A stretch of DNA of 64,000 nt from Stenocarpella maydis (lineage: Eukaryota; Ascomycota; Sordariomycetes; Diaporthales; Diaporthaceae), in NCBI GenBank assembly GCA_002270565.1, contig NQMI01000028.1, positions 289,211 through 353,210 on the forward strand, given 5' to 3'. Below, piece after piece: positions 33,286 through 44,057 of the stretch; position 1 is the first letter of the stretch, and each line of letters opens with the position of its first letter. The notes below the pieces were generated by a model. That model was not told the origin of the DNA, did not search any database, and saw only the letters and a list, made by a program, of their open reading frames with translations. The position numbers were made by a program, and so were the translations under genes.

Positions 33286-33731
33286 TGTAATGATCAGAGG
33301 GTTCCGAGTTCCTCAAAACCTGAGAGATCAAGGGTTTATGTTCAGAATACATTACGAGGCGGTAGTTAAGCAATATTCGTTTCAACTAACAATAATCACT
33401 AGCTGTAAGGCTATTCAGTAGGTAAACTAAATACTTAGATTAATAACTAAAGCGTCTGTTCTATAAGGGCTATCTACTATTAGTAATAACTATATCTATA
33501 TATATATTCTAACTCTTTAGTGACTTAATAGAATTAATAGTAAGTCTATTAACTAGGTGCTACTTGATGGAGTCAATATAGATTTTATCAATTCGGATAG
33601 GTCCCTAACCCTAACCCGAGTGGGGTGGCTTACTGCTTGGATCAGGTGGGGTAACGTTTTGGGAGCTGGCCCATGGCCTGCGGGGTTGTCTTCTGCGGTA
33701 GTTAGCCGCTGATGCTTGTTGGTTCATAACA
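33286..33731 (-). mobile_element. Inverted solo LTR of family B
   Basis: 446 bp, TGTAATGATCAGAGG to GGTTCATAACA, the reverse of the gypsy LTR. Carries CCCTAACCCTAA at 33603-33614. It keeps more GC than the other copies. No matching five-base flanks are seen. Confidence 0.7.
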
Positions 33732-34183
33732 CTTAGCTACGGCCAATATACAGCGTTGGCTTATATGCACCCGTTACATTATTAAATATAATTTCTATAA
33801 TAGAAAAATATTTAATAATGAATAATGAGTAATAGAACAGTTTTTTTTTAAAAAAAAAAATTAATATTTCTATAAATCTATAAAAGGATTTAGGATATAA
33901 ATGAGTATTTGTATTTTTGTATATTAAGGCTTGAGCTTCTTGTTTGAATTACTGCACTTTGTGCACTATTGCTAAACATGACTGACCTATGTTCTCGCTC
34001 GTATAGGCCCTGTATTTCCTTAATGAGGCTCTTTGGCACTGCCCATCCACAATGGTAGTCCAAAGTTATAGCATATTGAACAAGCCCGGCATAAGTGCGC
34101 AGTCATTCGAAATCACGCTGGACAGAGGTGGATGGAGTAAAGGGGTATATTATGGTTCGTCATGGCAACACATTAGCTGTACA
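33732..34183. other. Right edge of the AT-rich block
   Basis: AT-rich with a T9-A10 run at 33841-33860. Composition changes to GC-balanced near 33,960. No gene seen; the MRM1 3' end begins at 34184. Confidence 0.5.
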
Positions 34184-36076
34184 TCAGAAGATTGCGCCTG
34201 GATCGCTGGCAGTGTTCCCAAATGCCTTTGCCTTGCCCCTCAAGAACGCCGAGCACAGCAAGCCAGTAGCAACACTGACGTTCAAGCTGTCCACGACATC
34301 GGACCCGGACAGGTTCGGGATGCTTATCTCGACATTGGCAGCCCTCCTCAGCGCACGGGGCAATCCCTCTCCCTCGCTGCCCACGAGGAGGATACACGGG
34401 TCCTTGAGGAGCGGGTCGTCCTTCTCCAGGTCGATAGTGTCGATCTGGGCCCGCTTCGAGTCAGACTTTGGGGGACAGGCTGCATACACCTTCCAGCCGT
34501 TGTCCTTGGAGTTCCGCAGGAAGTCCTCGACCGATTCGACCGACAGCATGGTCAGGGCCTCGGCGGCACCGGCCGAGGACTTCAGCACGACCGGTGTCAC
34601 AGGCGCGGAGCCCTTCTTGGCGACCGCCACGGCTGTGACTCCCATGAAGCTGGCTGTCCTGAGGATGGCGCCCAGGTTCCCCGGGTCGAGCACTTGGTCC
34701 ACGACCAAGACGAGCGGTTTGCGCGAGCCCGGCTCGGTCGGCACGAATCCAGAAGTGCCATTTATCTGGGCTTCCTCTTGCGACTGATATCCCACTTGAA
34801 CCATGAAGCCTGGTCGATCACCATCCTCAGAAAACAACCCCAAGGCGGTGGCTGGGGGTTGGGGTAGGGGCGACGCTTCAAGAACGTGACCGTTGTGTGG
34901 CCGGCTGTCGCTCATCTTGTTCAGCATCGTCAGCGATGCCTCTTCGAGATATTCGACCTTGATACCTCGGCCCCTCGCCAGGTCGCCCAGGGTCCTGTCC
35001 TTTTCCAGAGCTCTGATGCTGCGACCCTTGCCTTTGTAGATGTACAGCTTGTACATCCTTCGGCGGCCGGCTTTCAAAGCAGCCTCCACCGACGAAGTTC
35101 CGTACAAGAATTGTGACGCGGCTGTGGTGTATGGAATCGACACTGGTCCATCATTCCTATTTGGTTTCCACTCCTTTGCACCATCAGCATCGTCAGCGTC
35201 ATGCGATTTCCGATCGGTGGGTCTTGTTCTTTCTGAACCACGGTATGGCCTGTTCTCCTGATCCCGACCGAATGAGTCGGATGGCGCTCGGCTCTCGTGC
35301 TGTCTTCGGTCAAAACCCTTGACAGGATCGACAGATCTCCGCTCGAAACCCCTGGAAGTATCGTGAGATGTACGCGCGAAGCGCCTGGGAGTATCGCTGG
35401 ATCTCCGCTCGTCGTCACCCTTGTCCCTGGTCCTTCGATCAAGCCTAGAATCTCCCCAAGGTTGTTGGTCCCGCCGGGTTCCGCTTTCCCTGTCCCCTGT
35501 ACTCTTTTGAACGCCTCTAGGCCGTTCGCTTTTTCCAAAGTCCCGAGGTCTATCCCTCGCAGGACCTCGATCGAACTTCCGAGGACCTGGTCGATCATGT
35601 GGATCGCCGAACAACTGCCTCACAAAGTCGTCGTGTTGCAGGTTGCCTTCCTTGGCATCTTTGTAGCCAGTCTCGATGCCATCAAACAACTGGCCCGTCC
35701 GGAACATCTTCACAAGACTGTTCTTTCCGAAGTCGTCTTGAGGATCCATAAAACGAGCACTCTTCGACTTGCGCGGTGGCCCGGGCTCCTTGGTGATGTC
35801 CTTCTTCCCCTTGCGAATCTTGAAGTCGATTGGGTTCTGCCGCGCGATAGCCCTCGCTCGCCGGCGCTCTTCGGGGGTCAGATAAGGTTCATCGCCGGGG
35901 CGTTGGCGAATTTCCTTGCGAGGGGAGGAGCCCTGGGGGCGTGCTCTCTCGGACCGGTTAAGACCGTTGTGGATGGCGGACAGGCGAGAGGCGCATCGCT
36001 GGGAGGAGAGGGGCACGAGGGCGAGTCGGAGAGCAGGGTTGCGCCCTAGAAAGGGCAGCTTCGTGACGAAGCTCAT
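34184..36076 (-). CDS. MRM1: Mitochondrial large-subunit rRNA 2'-O-ribose methyltransferase (SpoU/TrmH family)
   Basis: A single 630-residue frame. The C-terminal 200 residues have the three SPOUT (TrmH-type) motifs: VVDQVLDPGNLGAILRTA at about 455, ILLVGSEGEGLPRAL at about 557 and IPNLSGSDVVDSLNVSVAT at about 588. A SpoU substrate-binding region GTSSVEAALKAGRRRMYKLY precedes them near 320. Yeast Mrm1/Pet56 methylates one ribose in the 21S rRNA peptidyl-transferase centre; the same role is inferred. The N-terminus (MSFVTKLPFLGRNPALRLAL, no acid for about 40 residues) looks like a mitochondrial presequence. It is longer than yeast Mrm1 (about 412) because of an Arg/Asp/Ser-rich low-complexity stretch at about 60-300. 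Divergent from the remodeler gene, 559 bases apart. Confidence 0.9.
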   Translation of the reverse strand: MSFVTKLPFLGRNPALRLALVPLSSQRCASRLSAIHNGLNRSERARPQGSSPRKEIRQRPGDEPYLTPEERRRARAIARQNPIDFKIRKGKKDITKEPGPPRKSKSARFMDPQDDFGKNSLVKMFRTGQLFDGIETGYKDAKEGNLQHDDFVRQLFGDPHDRPGPRKFDRGPARDRPRDFGKSERPRGVQKSTGDRESGTRRDQQPWGDSRLDRRTRDKGDDERRSSDTPRRFARTSHDTSRGFERRSVDPVKGFDRRQHESRAPSDSFGRDQENRPYRGSERTRPTDRKSHDADDADGAKEWKPNRNDGPVSIPYTTAASQFLYGTSSVEAALKAGRRRMYKLYIYKGKGRSIRALEKDRTLGDLARGRGIKVEYLEEASLTMLNKMSDSRPHNGHVLEASPLPQPPATALGLFSEDGDRPGFMVQVGYQSQEEAQINGTSGFVPTEPGSRKPLVLVVDQVLDPGNLGAILRTASFMGVTAVAVAKKGSAPVTPVVLKSSAGAAEALTMLSVESVEDFLRNSKDNGWKVYAACPPKSDSKRAQIDTIDLEKDDPLLKDPCILLVGSEGEGLPRALRRAANVEISIPNLSGSDVVDSLNVSVATGLLCSAFLRGKAKAFGNTASDPGAIF

Positions 36077-36635
36077 GGCATTGCTGGTGTCTTGAGCCAG
36101 ACCACTGCCACAGAGGGAAAAGCAAAGAAAAGAAAGAAAAGAAAGAAAAGAAAGATAAGAAAGATAAGAAAGACAAAAAAATGGATGTGGGACGGTAGCC
36201 TAGGCAGTCCCCTCAAGTTCGAGCATGCAAAGTTGGGATTCTGCTCTTCCCTATTTTTTTGTTGCAGGGATCAGCTGCAATGCAGGGATGCGCCCGAGTC
36301 CAAGGGTCCCTCCCGCCTGAACACTCGCGCGGTCGTCTCGGACGCGCTCGTCTCGGGGAATCAATTAGTCTATGCTTACACAACAGACTTTCTGGCCGAA
36401 CGCTAACTTCATGCGCGTGGCTACTTTGCGCCGAACAACCATAATAAACAAGACTACGAGATAATACAGTCTCTGTGCATAGCCTGAGGTATGGGACCGC
36501 TCCGGAAAGTTACAGAAACCCAATTGACCGTGAGACTCCTAATTGCGACGAAGCTGTAGATGAATAACTCAAGTTCCCGGGGCCTGCCTTGAAGAGAGAT
36601 TTGCGAGGACAGAAGTTGGCCACGACCCTCACGAG
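36077..36635. promoter_or_regulatory. Divergent promoter region, MRM1 / Mit1-like remodeler
   Basis: About 560 bases lie between the two start codons. A purine tract of AAAGA/GATAA units at 36119-36178 lies about 45-100 bases upstream of the MRM1 start. It could exclude nucleosomes. No specific factor site is claimed. Confidence 0.5.
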
Positions 36636-39600
36636 ATGAACGAGTCTCAGGCTGTGGAGGAAGACCTGAGAGCCCTCCTCCAGCCCCAGATCTCGCCGGA
36701 TGGGCGTCCCCCGCCTGTGCCAGATGAGTTCCCCTTCGAGGCACGAACCCGCCATGTCCAAGATTCATCCGACGACGATGGCGACCGGCAGCCAATCCCA
36801 GGCCCAGCGCCGCCCGCTCCCATGGCACCCACGGCACCCATGGCAGCCGTAGCCCCTATGGCCCCTGTGGCGCCCATGGATCCTATGGAGACAACACACC
36901 CGGGGGCTGCTGTGGCCCCGGAGGCTTCAATGATAAAGCCCAATGGGGTTGCCAACTTACCACAACCTCACACAAATGGACACAAGGAGGACAGCACCGT
37001 GGCCGACAAGGACGATGATGCGATAGAGTACGAGAAACCGAAAACCACGCGCAAGAGTCCGGCAAAGCGTTCAATAAGGAGCCGAGCAACGCCCAAGACG
37101 AGAAGGGATAAGGACGACGAGTCGCCGCACAAGATTGACGCTGAACTTCTGAAAAGGGTTGCCACGTCCTCAGGCAACCCTTTGAAGTTTGAAGTCGTAA
37201 TCAAGCCTTTGCCGGCCGCAGCAGCTCGGGAGTATACCAAAGTGCCACCAGGTGATGAGATCTATCGCGTGCTGGATGTCATCAGGACGGATGTTCCTGG
37301 CGAGGCGTGGCTGTCTGTAGAGTTTGAGGACGGTCGTGTCGATCAGGTAAGCCAGACTTATATAACCCGTTCTCTTGACTTTCAAGCACACAACTCCTCG
37401 CTTGTCACCATTTTCCTTTCCCCCACAACCAAGTCCTTGACAGTGGACTAAAGTGAACCAAGTGGAAAGCTGTCGCTTGCTACTGTTTCCTTGGGACTTC
37501 ACCTTCTTCCTCTTCCACTGGCAACACGACGATTCCACTAGTCCTTCCGCAATCATCCCACGGCGCCATCTGCCTGGCTGTCTTCTACCAGTCAGTGCCA
37601 GCCGGCCAAAGTCCTGCAAACCTTCTCCCAAACACAGAAAATCAGCCAGAGCACAAGGCTGGGTTCAGAGTTCTTGCCTTGCTGTGGTATTGGCTCGCAG
37701 TAAATTCCTCTGTCGCTTCCATTGCGTTTGCATTCCTCACAACACATTGGCACAGGGGCAAGGCCTGGATCGAGGAGCACCGGTAAGAAATACCTGCAGA
37801 GGGAGGGCTCCTTCACACATCCCTTTGTACATTTCCCTCTCACGGCCTGTCGCCTTGCTTTTTGTCCCTTCTATCACGACTTCCCAAACTGGCAGCAGCA
37901 CAAATCTGGTCTTGCCTGTTTCTTGCCGTGACAGTTTCAAATCCTTACACTCAAGCCTCTGGTCTCCAACACCCAACAACCTCTCCACTTCTCCCATCAC
38001 CCGTAAACAACATCTTGAACGGCGCCCCTTTCCACTCCCCGAGGGCCATTTTGCGATAAACACCCCTCTCTTTTGCTTGCTGTCGGAACCCGAAAGCTTG
38101 CCAGGCCCGGGTGACCGACCGTTTTTCGTCTTATTGCAAACACCACGCTAATCTCAACCATCCAGGTCGCTTTAGACCAGCTTTCGAGCTATTCAAACGG
38201 ACGCCAGGCACTTGATCGTTTCAGAAAGTCAAAAAGCATGGATTCTGATCCAGATAGTTACCGTGACGTTGACTTCAAACTCCCTTCAAAGAAGCGCAAA
38301 GCCGTCACCCAAGACCCAGATTACGAGGGCATGGATCTCGATGAGGATGAGGCCATGTTGGACGACTTTGACGAGGATGATGATTTCCCCATGCATCCCG
38401 GCCACCACCGCATGAGGCAGAGGATGCGGAACTTGGGTCCTGCTTCTCGGACACGTCGCAGTGATCGAAACAACCGGCAGTTGCAGCCTCAGCCCGGCTA
38501 TGCTGTAGATGAGTACCAGTCGGACGATGGGTCAGACAGAAAGCGCAGGAGCAAGCGGACCTTGCGGAAGGCCACCAAGACCCTGTCTTCGCTGTTTGAG
38601 GACGACGTTGACGAGCTCCAGGACGAAGACAACGACGGCTTCGTGGTCAAATCAGATCTCGTCCCTGAACAAAAGTCTCGAAAGCGCGGTGGTAAAGCCC
38701 GCCTCCGTCGTAACAAATCCACCCTCTTTACCAACGGCGACGATGATGACATCGCCTTTGAGCAGCCCGTCCGTCGTTCAGACAGGAAGAACAAGACCAA
38801 TGCCGTGATGGCTGAGTTTGGATGGGAAGATGAGACTTACGCCCCCGAGGACGACAAGATCCCAGCAGCACCGAAGGCGTCTGGAGCTAAAGAAACCTTC
38901 TCTTCGACCCCAGACGGACCATTCAAACAATCGCACTGCAACATTTGCGATACCTGCGGCAACGGTCCCACCTCACCAAACAAGGGCATCATGATTTACT
39001 GTCAAGGCTGCTCAATGGCCTATCATAAGACATGTCTTGGATTCCGCAGCACTCGAGAACATCTCGTGACGAAAGTCGGCTCGGATCAGTTCGTCCTCCA
39101 ATGCAGGCACTGCATTGGTGTTCGCAAGAAGAAAGATTTCCGCTCTCCGAGCCTCGATATCTGTCAGGTGTGCCATGCAAAGGGTTGGGCATGCAAGGCT
39201 TTTGCTATCAAGCGTTCAGCTATGCAGGAGCAGAAGTTGCGCGAAGAGAACGGCGGCCAGGACCCCATCGTCCCTGTGGACCCAAGTCTGATCAACAACG
39301 CTGCCAACGTTCTTTTCCGGTGCATCAAATGCCACTGTGCCTACCACTTCGAGCACCTTCCCCCGTCCGACAACCGTAGGATGGCTGGAGGCGACGTTCG
39401 GGCCGATCGGTTGGCAACGTATTCAACCCACTGGAGATGCAAGGACTGTCTGGGCATGACACACAAGATTGACACTCTTGTGGCTTGGCGGCCTTTGGAC
39501 CGTGATGCCTACCTTCCAGGCCAGACCACTTTGGATCTAGCAGAAGACGCCAAGGAGTATCTCGTCAAGTACGAGTCTCAATCCTATGCTCACTGCGAGT

Positions 39601-42600
39601 GGAAGCCAGGCCCTTGGGTCTTTGGAGTGACGAATGCTGTCATGCGTAATGCATTCCCGAAGCGCAATGACAATGCAAACATGCTGCCAAAGTTCGACGA
39701 GAAGGACGCCATTCCCGAGGAGTATCTCCTCTCAGACGTTGTCCTGGACGTGAAATACAATGGCACATTCAGGTTCGAGTCGAAGAAGAAGGATCTGGAC
39801 AAGGTCTTTATGATAGACCGAGCCCTGATCAAGTTTGAAGGCCTGGACTATGTCGACGCCGTTTGGGACACACCCCCGGACCATGATTCCGGCCTACGTT
39901 GGGACGCCTTTCTCTCGGCGTACAACGAGCTTCTCAACGGCAAGCACTTCAAATCCGAACCAGTGGGTAGCATCAAGGAGCGCCTTCGAAGATTCCGGGG
40001 CATGGAATTCGGCAATGGTATTGCCTTCAACGACGACCAGCATAATCCAGATCCTCGTTTGAACGACTTCCTGAGGGCAGGCAATACTCTGATGAAGTAC
40101 CAGATCCAAGGACTCAACTGGATCCTGAACAGCTTTCACCAGGAGCGCAGCGCCGTCTTAGCAGACGAAATGGGGTTGGGGAAGACGATACAGGTCATCG
40201 CCTTGATGGCTTCTGTCAGCCTGCAGTCTCCTCGGGCCTGGCCCTGGTTGGTGGTTGTTCCCAACTCGACTTGCCCCAATTGGCGGAGGGAAATCAAGAA
40301 GTGGGCTCCAGATATGCGCGTGGTGTGTTACCACGGTGGCAAGGAGCCGCAGCGTCTGGCATACCAGTACGAGCTGTTCCCAAACGGCTCAAAAGACATG
40401 AAAGCCCACGTCGTCATCATGTCTTATGACTCGGCCCAGGACGATCAGACTAGACACCTCTTCAGGAGTGTCCAGTGGATCGGCATGGTTGTTGATGAGG
40501 GCCAGCGACTCAAGAACGACGAAAACTTGCTCTACGGCGCGCTTCGTGCCATGAAGGTCCCATGGCGCCTGCTCCTCACAGGCACGCCACTTCAGAATAA
40601 CAAGCGTGAATTGTTCAACCTCCTCCAATTCATCGACCCGTCCAAGAATGCGGAACGCCTTGACGAGGAGTACGCCGAGCTTACGAAGGACAACATTACA
40701 GAGCTTCACGAGATGATCCAGCCTTACTTCCTCCGGCGTACCAAGGCTACTGTGCTGAAGTTCCTGCCACCGATGGCGCAGATCATCTTGCCGGTCTCCA
40801 TGTCAGTGGTTCAGGAGAAGCTTTGCAAGTCGATCATGGAGAGGAACCCCGAGCTTATCCGCGCGATATTTGCGAATACAAAGCTCAGAACCAACGAACG
40901 CAGCAGTCTGAACAACATCCTTATGCAGCTGCGGAAGTGTCTCGGGCACCCGTTCTTGTACAGTGGGGCTGTCGAAGACAAGAACGTGGACCAGCATACC
41001 ATGCACCGCAACCTCGTTGAGGCTTCTGCCAAGCTCGTTCTCTTGGAACAAATGCTCCCTCGGCTCCATGCCCGTGGCCACCGCGTGCTTATTTTCAGCC
41101 AGTTCCTTGGCTTGCTAGACATTGTGGAGGACTTTCTCACTGGAATAGGCTTCAAATATCACCGCCTGGACGGCAGTGTCACGAGCCTCGAGAGACAGAA
41201 GCGCATCGACTCGTTCAACGAGCCCGGTTCCGGGTACTTCGCCTTTCTTCTGTCGACCCGTGCTGGAGGCGTGGGGATCAACTTGGCGACCGCAGACACC
41301 GTCATCATTCTTGACCCCGACTTTAACCCACACCAAGATCTGCAGGCCCTGTCTCGAGCCCACCGCATTGGTCAGAAGAAGAAGGTTCTTTGCTTCCAGC
41401 TGATGACGAAGGGCAGCGTCGAGGAGAAGATCATGCAGATTGGGCGAAAGAAAATGGCTCTGGACCATGCGCTGGTCGAGAGCATGGATGCCAACAAGAA
41501 CAAGGACGGGGACGTCGCAGAGGACCTCGAGTCCGTCTTGAAGCACGGCGCAGAGGCTCTTTTCAAAGACGGGGAAAAGGAGAAGATCAAATACGATGCG
41601 GCTGCCATCGAGAAGTTGCTGGATAGGTCCACGATCAAACCGACGGTGGCCGCCGACGACGAAGATACAGAAGCCAAGAAACCACAATTTGCATATGCTC
41701 AGGTCTGGCAGAACGATTCCGGGGGTTTGGCGAACGAGCTGCAGGTGGAGGACAACCCGGAGGTCCCCATGAGCGTGTGGGACGAGATTCTCAAGCAGCG
41801 AGAGGACGAGGCAAAGAGACGGGCCGAGCTCAACAAGGAGGTGCTTGGTCGCGGTGGCAGACGGCGCCAGGTAAGCCTGTTGTGGGAGGTAATGACATTC
41901 GACCATTGGCTAATTCTCATCAGGCTATCAAATACACTGGCGATCCCGTGGATGGTCTTGAGGACCAGCCGGCCGGTGGCATTGCTGACACGAAGCTTCC
42001 TTCTGAGATCGATGAGGATTTCATTAGTACTGGATCCTCTGACAGTGATTCAGAAGACGGTAACATTGATTCTGGTTTGAACTCACAGGGACAGGGAAAG
42101 AAAGGTACAGCACGCTCTCGAAAGTCTCCAAAGAAGCAGCCCCCAAAGAAGCAGTCTAACAAGAACACCTCTCAGCCTTCCCCATCGAAGCGGGCTACCC
42201 CCCGAAAGCCCAAGACGCCCCAAACCGCCATGACACCCCGAAAGAGCCAGACGCCCCGCCGCGCAAAGTCCCAGTCCCAGTCCCAGTCCCAGCGAAACGG
42301 GGGCGCGGCCGGCCCAGGAAGTACTTCGACGACCAAGCCTGGAAGCCCCAAGGAGTCGGAAACGACGCCCAGCAAAACCAAGGGCACGGCCGAGGGCAAG
42401 TCCCCCAAGCCCGCGGAGGACAGTCAGGAAGAGGACGTCGAGGAGGACAGACAGGGCGAGCCCCAGTTGGCGGATACCATGAATCCGTCGCCGTTACACC
42501 TACCATCGCCCCAGGCTTCAGCAGACTAGGACCCCAATACGCCGGCGGCTGGCCAGGACGAGGTCAAACCGTCCAGCAACCGCAACAGCCCGGACCCTAC

Positions 42601-43383
42601 GCTGACCCCTCGGGACAATACTTCCAGGCACAGCTCCCTCACACCCCTGTCCCGTACCCCGTCACCACTTACGCAGCCGCCCTTAGACAGCCCGCGCCAT
42701 CTGAGCAATTCGGCGCCCCATATGGACCACTAATGCCTGTGGTGATTCCAGGGAATGCTAACGTACACAACATGAACGGCGGGGTTGCTCAGCAGCCTCA
42801 AGGTACGCATTCTATCCAACTTGGCAAGCCAGAAGGAATTCTGACATTCCTAGCAACTCCTCGTCCACCAGCACAACTCTTGCCCAGTAACCACTTTAGG
42901 TCGGACGGGCCAATATCAAACCCATCGGTTCCTCGGGCACAATGTAAGAACTGTCATCTATTCCATCAACAGGGCATGGCATGCCCCAACCTAGCATCTG
43001 AGATCCATTTGCGACTGGCACTTGACCAAGTCAAGACATTGTCTGGCGGCGACCCCAGCATCGCTCAGAAAAACAGAGAGATTCTGCAAAGGATTTTGAG
43101 AGCGAGACGGCAGGGCTCAGCTGGAGAGGTTGGTGGCCCCTCCGCGCAGCCTGGTCCGCAACCGCAGCCGCAACCGCAGCCGCAACTACTGCCTTTACCC
43201 GTCGCACCCCAACCAACCCAACAATTGCACCAAGAGCAAGCTCGACTTGTTGCACCAACACAATCTGGAGAAGATCCTTCTGGGTCTGACGAATCGTCAG
43301 AGGAGGAAGAGTCCGAGTCTGAGCCAGAGGAGGAAGAGGTGTCCGGAGCCAGTATGGTTACTGGGCCACAGGGAGACGGATAG
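36636..43383 (+). CDS. mit1: Mit1/CHD3-like SNF2 chromatin remodeler with PHD finger
   Basis: Exon 1 is 36636-37346, exon 2 is 38166-41870 and exon 3 starts at 41924; these junctions are in phase. A further exon, from about 42515 or 42522 to 43383, needs a small intron I could not place. The protein is roughly 1.7-1.8 thousand residues. After a disordered N-terminus it has a PHD-like Cys/His cluster from about residue 494 (HCNICDTCGNG, then MIYCQGCSMAYHKTC), a chromodomain-like stretch, and a SNF2 ATPase: DEMGLGKT at about 904, DEGQRLKND at about 1013, LLTGTPLQNN, and SRAHRIGQ at about 1304. DEGQ instead of DEAH is usual in Mit1/CHD3-type fungal proteins. The tail has CKNCHLFHQQGMACP with a helical segment, matching the Mit1 C-terminal zinc region. 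In fission yeast Mit1 acts in the SHREC silencing complex with histone deacetylase; heterochromatin silencing is inferred here. Intron 1 (819 nt) is unusually long. Confidence 0.85.
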
Positions 43384-44057
43384 GCCGGCCGTTGGCTGGC
43401 TCGTCTGCGAGACGGGCATGGAGAAACACGATCTTGTGTGCTCGACAAAGCCCCTTCCCCCTGCTGAACTGTCCTCCGGACAAGCCGGCCCTTTCCCCCT
43501 TCCTATCGGCGAGGCCTGATAGACATGTTGCTTTGACTGTTTGACTGATTAGGCAAATACAATTTTGGAAGCCATTTGGCAATGATTTCTTTCTTCTTGA
43601 CAATTTGTGAATGACACTTCTGGGTTGTTGCCTGCTGCTTCTGCTGACCGAGCCTAGAGATGGACAGCAATCACGTGAGGGAGTACAACAACATGCTGCG
43701 GGTATCCGTGTGGGATGCATACAACCTTATTTGACGTCCTCCGTTTGCTCTGGCCAAGTGACCTCAGCCAGATGGCAATAAAAAGGATTTCAAACACTAC
43801 CTCCCTCATCAGGGGGCTTCTGCGGCAATGTTCAAAGTCCTCTTGTTCCAACTGTTCCTGATATTCTTGCATGGGTCTTAGAGAGAAGAAGCCAGCCCGC
43901 CTTTGTCCTCCGCTCGCTGTGCTCCGCGACTCGAACTGTTGAGGGCTGCAGGGTTATAAAGTAGGTGCTGGCAAAGACCTGCCTCCGTTTGCACCCGGCC
44001 CCCTTTATCAGGCCGCCCATCCTCAGGAGTATTCCTTGGGTTCACTTCGATCTCACC
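43384..44057. other. Intergenic, between the remodeler and the CCCH gene
   Basis: Terminator and promoter flank of two tandem plus-strand genes. The frame could extend upstream of 44058 to an ATG at 43965, but the CACCATGG context at 44058 is better. Nothing else seen. Confidence 0.4.

Larger units (their letters stand above)
14650..33960. other. AT-rich, RIP-marked retrotransposon block
   Basis: About 19 kb is visibly AT-rich and lacks host genes, while both flanks are GC-balanced and gene-dense. It is made almost entirely of LTR retrotransposon sequence in nested order. Stop codons replace Trp and Gln codons in recognisable pol frames, which is what repeat-induced point mutation (CpA to TpA on either strand) produces. 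The region 14,650-15,333 before the first LTR is AT-rich with no recognisable element. Seven single N characters (15497, 16516, 22905, 26690, 29178, 30781, 31493) mark joins of unknown size. Confidence 0.9.

Noticed and set aside
34095..34867. Plus-strand frames opposite MRM1
   Set aside because: They lie antisense to an unmistakable methyltransferase domain; the minus strand has family motifs.
37453..38151. 232-codon frame in the remodeler's first intron
   Set aside because: Composition is random-looking, and the splice junction on both sides restores family sequence without it.
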